The notes beneath the pieces are model-generated. The model was not told where the DNA came from, searched no databases, and saw only the letters and a list, made by a program, of their open reading frames with translations. From positions 1 through 5,098 of the forward strand of contig RFJN01000102.1 of the NCBI GenBank assembly GCA_003694875.1: 5,098 nt of DNA, given 5' to 3'. The position numbers and the translations under genes are program-made. The stretch is from Planctomycetota bacterium. Lineage in GTDB: Bacteria; Planctomycetota; J058; J103. The first letter of the stretch is position 1; the number at the start of each line of letters is the position of its first letter. Below, in pieces: positions 1-5,098 of this stretch.

Positions 1-681
1 CTGCTCGACCGTGTGGCGCGCTTCCGGGGGGCGGCGCTGGTGCTGCACGATCCCGAGGACCCCGTCGTGCCGTACGCCGAGGCCGAGCGGCTGTTCTCCC
101 GGCTGCGCCAGCCCAGGGGGCTCGTGGCGCTGCCCGGGGCCGGGCACCTGCTCGCCGCGCCGGAGGCCGCGCGCCATGCCGCCGACCTGATCGCCACCTG
201 GGCCGAGCCGTACGTGGGTGCCGGTGTGCAGTTCACTGTCCAGCGACCCACACCGCCACCCGATCGCTCGACCGCCGAGGTCGAGGTGCTCGAGGGCTCG
301 GTGCGCCACCGGCAGACGGTGCGGATCGGACCGCATGTGCTCACCGCCGACGAGCCGCCGCACCTCGGCGGTCGCGACGCCGGCCCCTCTCCGCTCGAGC
401 TGCTGCTCGCCGCCCTCGGCAGCTGCAGCACGATCACGGTGCGCATGTACAGCGACCGCAAGGGCTGGCCGCTCGAGCACGTGGCGATCCGCTGCCGGCT
501 CGAGCGCGGTCGGCCCGACGAGGACGGCTACGGGCCGACCGGCCACCGCATCGAGCGCGTGCTCGCGCTGCGCGGTCCGCTCGATCCCGCGCAGCGCAAG
601 CGGCTGCACGAGATCGCCGACAAGTGCCCGGTGCACAAGATCCTCACCCGCAGCGTGCCGATCCGGACCACGCTCGCCTAG
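1..681 (+). CDS. Bifunctional alpha/beta hydrolase / OsmC family protein, 3' part (5' end outside window)
   Basis: The frame is open from base 1 and ends at TAG 679-681, giving 226 residues; the start lies upstream of the window. Residues 1-70 are the end of an alpha/beta hydrolase domain. HDPEDPVVP (16-24) carries the likely triad Asp (D20), and GAGHL (46-50) carries the triad His (H49). Residues 92-226 form an OsmC/Ohr-like domain. It has the SPLELLLAALGSC segment with the first cysteine C142, and DKCPVHKIL with the second cysteine C209; these are the peroxidatic/resolving pair that reduces organic hydroperoxides in this family. Full-length fusions of this type are usually about 400 aa, so roughly 180 residues (with the nucleophile serine) should lie to the left. 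The likely role is cytoplasmic hydroperoxide or electrophile detoxification; the hydrolase substrate is unknown. The gene converges with the next one, leaving four bases between stops. Confidence 0.9.
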   Translation: MLDRVARFRGAALVLHDPEDPVVPYAEAERLFSRLRQPRGLVALPGAGHLLAAPEAARHAADLIATWAEPYVGAGVQFTVQRPTPPPDRSTAEVEVLEGSVRHRQTVRIGPHVLTADEPPHLGGRDAGPSPLELLLAALGSCSTITVRMYSDRKGWPLEHVAIRCRLERGRPDEDGYGPTGHRIERVLALRGPLDPAQRKRLHEIADKCPVHKILTRSVPIRTTLA

Positions 682-685
682 GCCC

Positions 686-1567
686 TCACGACGGCGGGTG
701 GAACCACAACCGCTCGTCGTCGAGCGGGGTCTGCTCGGGCAGCAGCGGGTTGGTGAGTTCGAGGATCCGCCGCCGCTCGAAGTGGGTGCGTTCGAACGCG
801 GGCCGGGTGGCGGGGTGCGAGCGCAGCAGCGCGTCGAAGCTCCCGTCCGCGAGGGCGGCGCGCAGCCCGCGCTCGAGTCGCTCGGCGAGCGCGGTGTCGT
901 CCTTCGCCACGAAGAAGTAGATCGCGCTCGGGTAGTGCAGCAGCAGATGCGGCTCGAGCTCGATCGGCAGCGTGGCGTGGGTGCGCAGCTCCTCCCACAC
1001 CTCGGTCACCCCGCGCGGCAGGTAGTCGAAACGCCCGCGGGCGAGCATGCCGAACAGCCCCTCGTAGCTGCTGCTCTTGACGACCGGCAGCCCGTTCGCC
1101 TCGAGGATCTGCACGTCGGGCCAGTCCGCGCCCTGGCCTGCGCGCAGCCGGCGCAGCCCCGCGAGGTCCTCGATGCTGGCGAACCGGGCCGCCTCCCCCT
1201 TGCGCACGAGCAGCACGCGGTAGCCGAGCAGCCCCTTGAGCAACGGGATCCGCACCGGGCGCACCAGCGCCTCGCGCTCGCGGCTCGTCATCGACCACGC
1301 GACGTCGATGTGCTGCCGCCGGGCGAGGCTCGCGAGGGCGCGTCCCTGGCGCATGAGCGCACGCGAGGGCTCGAGGCGCACGGGACCGTCGGTCGCCGCG
1401 GTCTTGTCGAGCGCGAGGCGCAGCAGTTCGACGAAGTAGGCCGAGCGCGTGTCGTTTTCGCTCACCCCGCGCGGATAGCGCACCACGCGCGGGGCGGCGT
1501 TCGCCACCGCCGACGCGAGCAGAAGGACACCGAGCGCTGTTGCGAGACTTGCGAGAGGTCGTCCCAT
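686..1567 (-). CDS. Secreted periplasmic solute-binding-like protein (SBP_bac_3-type fold), orphan
   Basis: This 293-aa protein starts at ATG (complement of 1565-1567), with a GAAGGGG ribosome-binding site (complement of 1577-1583) nine bases upstream. A short N-terminus, a hydrophobic core (about residues 6-22) and the site ANA|AP (after residue 24) form a clear Sec signal peptide without a lipobox, so the mature protein should be free in the periplasm. The body has features of transporter-type solute-binding proteins: a Ser/Arg-rich first lobe, LLVRKGEAARFASIEDLAGLR (119-139), and a second lobe with a LARGRFDYLPRG segment (175-186). The C-terminal NPLLPEQTPLDDERLWF is a signature I associate with orphan members of this family. 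No permease or ABC ATPase is visible nearby, so it may sense rather than transport a ligand. The ligand is unknown. It lies 95 bases after the aminotransferase on the same strand and may be the last gene of that operon or have its own promoter. Confidence 0.82.
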   Translation of the reverse strand: MGRPLASLATALGVLLLASAVANAAPRVVRYPRGVSENDTRSAYFVELLRLALDKTAATDGPVRLEPSRALMRQGRALASLARRQHIDVAWSMTSREREALVRPVRIPLLKGLLGYRVLLVRKGEAARFASIEDLAGLRRLRAGQGADWPDVQILEANGLPVVKSSSYEGLFGMLARGRFDYLPRGVTEVWEELRTHATLPIELEPHLLLHYPSAIYFFVAKDDTALAERLERGLRAALADGSFDALLRSHPATRPAFERTHFERRRILELTNPLLPEQTPLDDERLWFHPPS

Positions 1568-1662
1568 GGCGGTTGTCCCCTTCGTTCTCGTGCAACGAGG
1601 CTAACGTGCCGGCTGGTCGCGGCGCAAGGCGGGCGGCGGCTCGAGCGCAGCGCGTCGCCGCT
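1568..1662. other. 95-base gap between aminotransferase and solute-binding-like protein
   Basis: This is the only sizeable gap inside the minus-strand block. It holds the ribosome-binding site of the downstream gene and a small perfect hairpin (CTCGT-GCA-ACGAG, 1587-1599). I see no T-tract, so no intrinsic terminator, and no convincing -35/-10 pair. Whether the solute-binding gene is read through from the operon or has its own promoter cannot be decided by eye. Confidence 0.4.
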
Positions 1663-2742
1663 TCACGACAGCGCGCGTCCGAAGCGTTCGAGCCCGGCGG
1701 AGACGTGTTCGGGCGGCGCCCCGAAGCCGAGCCGCACGTGGTCCGGTACGCCAAAGAAGTCCCCGGGGGTGATCTGGGTGTCGAACGCCCGGCGCAGCCG
1801 CTCGCTCAGCGGCCGCGCCGCGCGGCCGTCGGGCAGCCCGAGCCACGCGATGAAGCCGCCGGCCGGCTCGTGCCACCGCAGACCGTGCCGCTCGGCGAAC
1901 GCGCGCACGAGCGGGAGGCACGCCGCGCGGCGCCGCCGCGCGCGCGCGGTCAGCGTCTCGAGCCGCTCGAGCGCGCGGCAGGCGATCGCCTCGGTGACGC
2001 TCGGCGGCTCGACGCCGAGGTGGTCGTGGATCTCGGCCATGCGGCGCACGAGCGAGGCCGGCCCGACCGCCCAGCCGACCCGCAGCGCCCCGAGCCCCCA
2101 GGTCTTGGTGAGGCTGGAGGTGACCACCACGCGTTCACCGCGTCCGGCCGCGCTCGTCACCGGGCGATCGAACACCCCGTCGAGATAGACCTCGTCGAGA
2201 AGCAGCCAGCTGCCGTGTCGCGCGCAGCGCTCGATCAGCGCCACCCGCAGCTCCTCGTCAAGCTGCGCCGCGCTCGGGTTGTGCAGGTCGGTGAGCACGA
2301 GCAGCCGCAGCCCGCGTTGGAGCAGCGCGTCGCAGCGCTCGAGATCGGGCTGGAAACCCGTCTCCGCGGGCCGCGGCAGCCGGTGGATCCGCGCGCCGAG
2401 TCCGCGCAGCACCGCCTCGAGCGGCTCGTAGCGCGGCCACTCGAGTGCCACGTCGTCGCCCGGCTCGATCAGCGCCGCGCACACGAGGAAGTTGGCGAGG
2501 CTGGTGCCGCTCGTGGTGAGCAGCTGCGCGGGCTCGAGCCCGTAGCGCGCGGCGAGCCGCTCGCGCAACGGCCCGTAGCCGAACGGCGTGGGGGCGCTGA
2601 GCGGCAGCTCGGTGCAGCGCTCGAGTCCGAGATCGCTCCAGTCCGGTGGCTGCATGCCGCTCGAGGCGAGGTTGTAGCGCGGCGGCTCGAGATCGAGCCG
2701 CCGCTTGGCGAACTCGAGATACGCGATCGGCGGGAAGCGCAC
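1663..2742 (-). CDS. Pyridoxal-phosphate-dependent aminotransferase, class I/II (fold type I)
   Basis: This is a 359-aa protein. The key positions of aspartate-aminotransferase-like enzymes are present in order: TSGTS (77-81) in the phosphate-binding turn; WPRY (102-105), whose Tyr stacks near PLP; N155-P156; D183 with Y186 in LLDEVYLDG; S210-L-T-K213, with K213 the Schiff-base lysine; R221 exactly eight residues later, the second phosphate ligand; and R337 in VRLGFG, the substrate carboxylate ligand. It is therefore expected to be catalytically competent and cytoplasmic. The amino donor and keto acceptor cannot be told from sequence. GTG (complement of 2740-2742) is the only plausible start: an in-frame TGA lies six codons upstream, the next Met is residue 30, and GGAG sits seven bases before the GTG. 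It follows pilT by 15 bases and is probably co-transcribed. The length is slightly short for the family (usually about 380-400 aa), with a short N-terminal arm. Confidence 0.93.
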   Translation of the reverse strand: MRFPPIAYLEFAKRRLDLEPPRYNLASSGMQPPDWSDLGLERCTELPLSAPTPFGYGPLRERLAARYGLEPAQLLTTSGTSLANFLVCAALIEPGDDVALEWPRYEPLEAVLRGLGARIHRLPRPAETGFQPDLERCDALLQRGLRLLVLTDLHNPSAAQLDEELRVALIERCARHGSWLLLDEVYLDGVFDRPVTSAAGRGERVVVTSSLTKTWGLGALRVGWAVGPASLVRRMAEIHDHLGVEPPSVTEAIACRALERLETLTARARRRRAACLPLVRAFAERHGLRWHEPAGGFIAWLGLPDGRAARPLSERLRRAFDTQITPGDFFGVPDHVRLGFGAPPEHVSAGLERFGRALS

Positions 2743-2749
2743 CCCGGGG

Positions 2750-2753
2750 CTCC
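2750..2753 (-). promoter_or_regulatory. Ribosome-binding site that fixes the GTG start of the aminotransferase
   Basis: On the minus strand GGAG lies seven bases before GTG 2742-2740. It overlaps the few bases left after the pilT stop codon, so ribosomes finishing pilT are placed on this site. Together with the in-frame TGA just upstream it decides the GTG start. Confidence 0.7.
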
Positions 2754-2757
2754 GTGC

Positions 2758-4004
<1,247 letters not shown>

Positions 4005-4005
<1 letters not shown>

Positions 4006-4703
4006 CACGCGCTCTCCGCCCCGGCCGCCAGCTCGATCTGCTCGATCGCGTGGAACGGCACGTAGTGCAGCGCGCCGCCGCCGGTGCGCACCGCGAGGCC
4101 GGTGATCCGGTCCGGGCCGCCGCCGTCCTGCCCGTCGACGCGCACGATCTGCCCGCACAGCGACCGGCCGCTGCGCAGGGCGAGCCGATGGGCGGCGGGC
4201 GACTCGATCAGCGCCGCGAGCCCGAAGCGCTGCAGCCCCGAGCTCTCGAGCGCCCAGCGCACCGCCTCGGCGTACTGTTCGGTGGTCGCGCGCAGCCGCG
4301 ACGACAGCAGCCGTGCGTAGCCCATGAGGATCTTCGAGCCGATCGCGGGCTTGTGCGCCACCAGTTCGCGCAGCAGATCGGCCCCGATCCACAGCAGCCG
4401 CACCGTGCCGCGCGCGACGGCACTCGCCGAGCGCGGCGCCCCCTCGAGCACCCCCATCTCGCCGAACACCTCGCCGGGCCCGAGCACCGCGATCGTGCGT
4501 TCGTGCTCGGGCTCGAGCTCCTTGAGCAGCGCCACCTCGCCCTCGAGCACGATGAACAGCGCGTCGGCCTCGTCGCCCTCGGCCACGATGCACGCCTCGT
4601 CGTCGTAGCTCGCCACCTTGAGCAGCGGCACGAGCGCCTCGAACTCCTCGTCGCCGAGTTCGCCGAACAGCGGGCTGGCGCGCAGCAGCGCGATCTTGTC
4701 CAT
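4005..4703 (-). CDS. Cyclic-nucleotide-binding protein with C-terminal Hfq/LSm-like domain (no HTH)
   Basis: This is a 232-aa, probably soluble protein. Residues 5-118 form a CAP-type cyclic-nucleotide-binding domain: LFGELGDEEFEALVPLL is the entry helix region, LFIVLEGEVAL (49-59) the beta-roll, and FGEMGVLEGAPRSASA (80-95) the phosphate-binding cassette. E82 (ribose contact) and R91-S92 (phosphate contact) are both kept, so real cNMP binding is plausible. A helical linker (about 119-165) follows. There is no helix-turn-helix, so it is not a standard CRP/FNR transcription factor. Residues 174-226 look beta-rich, with G179..L182.GQI(184-186)...D190 and later FHAI (217-220), a pattern like the Hfq/LSm core; this assignment is my inference. 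ATG 4703-4701 is chosen because it opens the domain and has GGAG ten bases upstream; longer in-frame extensions to 4817 would cross the promoter. The stop overlaps the pilT ATG (TGATG), which implies translational coupling and a joint role in pilus control. Confidence 0.88.
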
Positions 4704-4741
4704 CGCTCGTTCGCTCCGGGGGGCTGGCGGGCTCGGACGCG

Positions 4742-4771
4742 ATCTTAGGGAGCGCGTTCGCGTGGTGTCAA
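4742..4771 (-). promoter_or_regulatory. Probable sigma70 promoter of the cNMP-binding protein / pilT / aminotransferase operon
   Basis: On the minus strand a perfect -35 hexamer TTGACA (complement of 4766-4771) is followed after 18 bases by TAAGAT (complement of 4742-4747), which matches four of six bases of the -10 consensus. Transcription would begin near 4735, about 30 bases before the ATG at 4703, a normal leader that contains the GGAG site. In such GC-rich DNA a full consensus -35 correctly placed in the only divergent gap is unlikely to be chance. It has no experimental support here. Confidence 0.6.
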
Positions 4772-4801
4772 ACCGGGGCGCGTGCGGCGGGCGCGTCCGC
4801 A

Positions 4802-4817
4802 GCCATAATGGCGCCAT
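4802..4817 (+). promoter_or_regulatory. Possible -10 element and overlapping inverted repeats at the start of the divergent gene
   Basis: CATAAT (4804-4809) resembles a -10 hexamer and lies so close to ATG 4816 that transcription would begin at or next to the start codon. The same bases form nested inverted repeats: GCCAT-A-ATGGC (4802-4812) and ATGGCGCCAT (4808-4817). No recognisable -35 is placed upstream and no Shine-Dalgarno sequence precedes the ATG. This could be a leaderless start, an operator, or coincidence. Confidence 0.3.
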
Positions 4818-5098
4818 GCACGGATCTCTCCGGTGGCGGCTCGCGCTCGCGATCGGTCTCCCGGCGGCACTGCTCGCGGGGCTGCTCGTCTACGTGGTGC
4901 TGCTCTCGGACCGCATCGCGCAGGCGGCCGAGCGCATCGCGCGCGACGACGAGGCGGCCGCGCTCGCGTTGCAGCTCGGCGCCGCGGTGCGCGACCAGTA
5001 CAGCCACGTGGCGCACGTGCTGCTCTTGCCGCGCGACGTCGAGGCCGAGCACGTGGCGCACTTCGAGCACGCCGCCGCGCGTCTCGAGCGCACCCGCA
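4816..5098 (+). CDS. Membrane-anchored sensory protein, N-terminal part (3' end outside window)
   Basis: An open frame of 94 codons runs off the right edge without a stop. A basic N-terminus (SLRWR, 4-8) is followed by a hydrophobic segment at about residues 9-30 (LALAIGLP to LVYVVLL), a transmembrane helix or uncleaved signal anchor with the N-terminus inside. The rest (31-94) is strongly helical with heptad-like hydrophobics and reads like the first helices of a periplasmic four-helix-bundle sensor. The AAVRDQYSHVAHVLLL stretch (56-71) resembles the input domains of some histidine kinases and chemoreceptors. A histidine kinase, diguanylate cyclase or chemoreceptor is therefore likely, but the output domain is not in view. 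The ATG at 4816 is preferred because it sits just before the anchor. An in-frame GTG at 4765, with AGGGAG twelve bases upstream, is a less likely alternative. The gene is divergent from the cNMP-binding protein/pilT operon, with 112 bases between starts. Confidence 0.7.
   Translation, partial: MHGSLRWRLALAIGLPAALLAGLLVYVVLLSDRIAQAAERIARDDEAAALALQLGAAVRDQYSHVAHVLLLPRDVEAEHVAHFEHAAARLERTR

Noticed and set aside
1587..1599. CTCGT-GCA-ACGAG hairpin as a terminator after the aminotransferase
   Set aside because: The stem is only five base pairs and is not followed by a T-tract on either strand; it also sits close to the next gene's ribosome-binding site.
218..2188. Open plus-strand frame of 656 codons spanning the OsmC domain and two opposite genes
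   Set aside because: It overlaps well-supported genes on both strands and has an Arg/Ser/Ala-rich low-information translation; a shadow frame.
4026..4190. PilZ (cyclic-di-GMP) domain at the end of the cNMP-binding protein
   Set aside because: Neither the RxxxR nor the D/NxSxxG motif of PilZ is present; the motif order fits an LSm-type core better.
4006..4593. N-terminal extension of the pilT frame by 196 residues
   Set aside because: The extension is the out-of-frame shadow of the cNMP-binding gene (Arg/Gly/Ala-rich). The PilT family N-terminus begins exactly at the ATG 4005, which has a ribosome-binding site.
4704..4817. Longer start for the cNMP-binding protein at 4817
   Set aside because: The added 38 residues are Arg/Pro-rich without family similarity and would run through the TTGACA promoter and the leader; ATG 4703 has a suitable GGAG.
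4768..5070. Minus-strand frame of 100 codons opposite the right-edge gene
   Set aside because: The plus-strand frame has a clear transmembrane anchor and helical sensor pattern, while the minus-strand translation is His/Arg/Glu-rich shadow sequence.

Overview
The window is a very GC-rich bacterial segment, probably over 70% G+C by eye. It is densely packed, with almost no free intergenic space. The gene families (a fused alpha/beta hydrolase/OsmC protein, a PilT-type pilus ATPase with proteobacterial-looking motifs, and an orphan periplasmic solute-binding-like protein) fit a high-GC Gram-negative proteobacterium. Class or genus cannot be fixed from this sequence alone.

Layout, left to right. 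Positions 1-681 (+) hold the 3' part of a bifunctional alpha/beta hydrolase-OsmC gene that begins outside the window. It converges, with only four bases between stop codons, on a minus-strand block that fills 686-4703. Read in its own direction of transcription, that block starts at a divergent intergenic region (4704-4815) with a good sigma70-type promoter. Its genes are: (i) a 232-aa protein with an N-terminal cyclic-nucleotide-binding domain, no DNA-binding domain, and a small C-terminal beta-rich domain resembling the Hfq/LSm core; (ii) pilT, a 415-aa retraction-type ATPase whose ATG overlaps the previous stop as TGATG; (iii) a fold-type-I PLP aminotransferase starting with GTG 15 bases after the pilT stop; and (iv) after a 95-base gap, a secreted periplasmic solute-binding-like protein. 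Positions 4816-5098 (+) hold the 5' end of a divergent membrane-anchored protein, probably a sensory receptor or kinase.

How the genes may work together. The tight coupling of genes (i) and (ii) suggests that a cyclic-nucleotide-sensing cytoplasmic protein modulates a PilT motor, which carries an unusual Ala-rich, basic C-terminal extension. The aminotransferase is probably co-transcribed but has no obvious functional link. The solute-binding-like protein and the divergent membrane sensor could be parts of a signal-input pathway, but this is not shown by the sequence.

The most interesting item is the cNMP-binding/Hfq-like protein paired with pilT. No RNA genes, insertion sequences, CRISPR arrays or integrases were seen. 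The many long open frames opposite the genes are shadow frames caused by the high G+C content.
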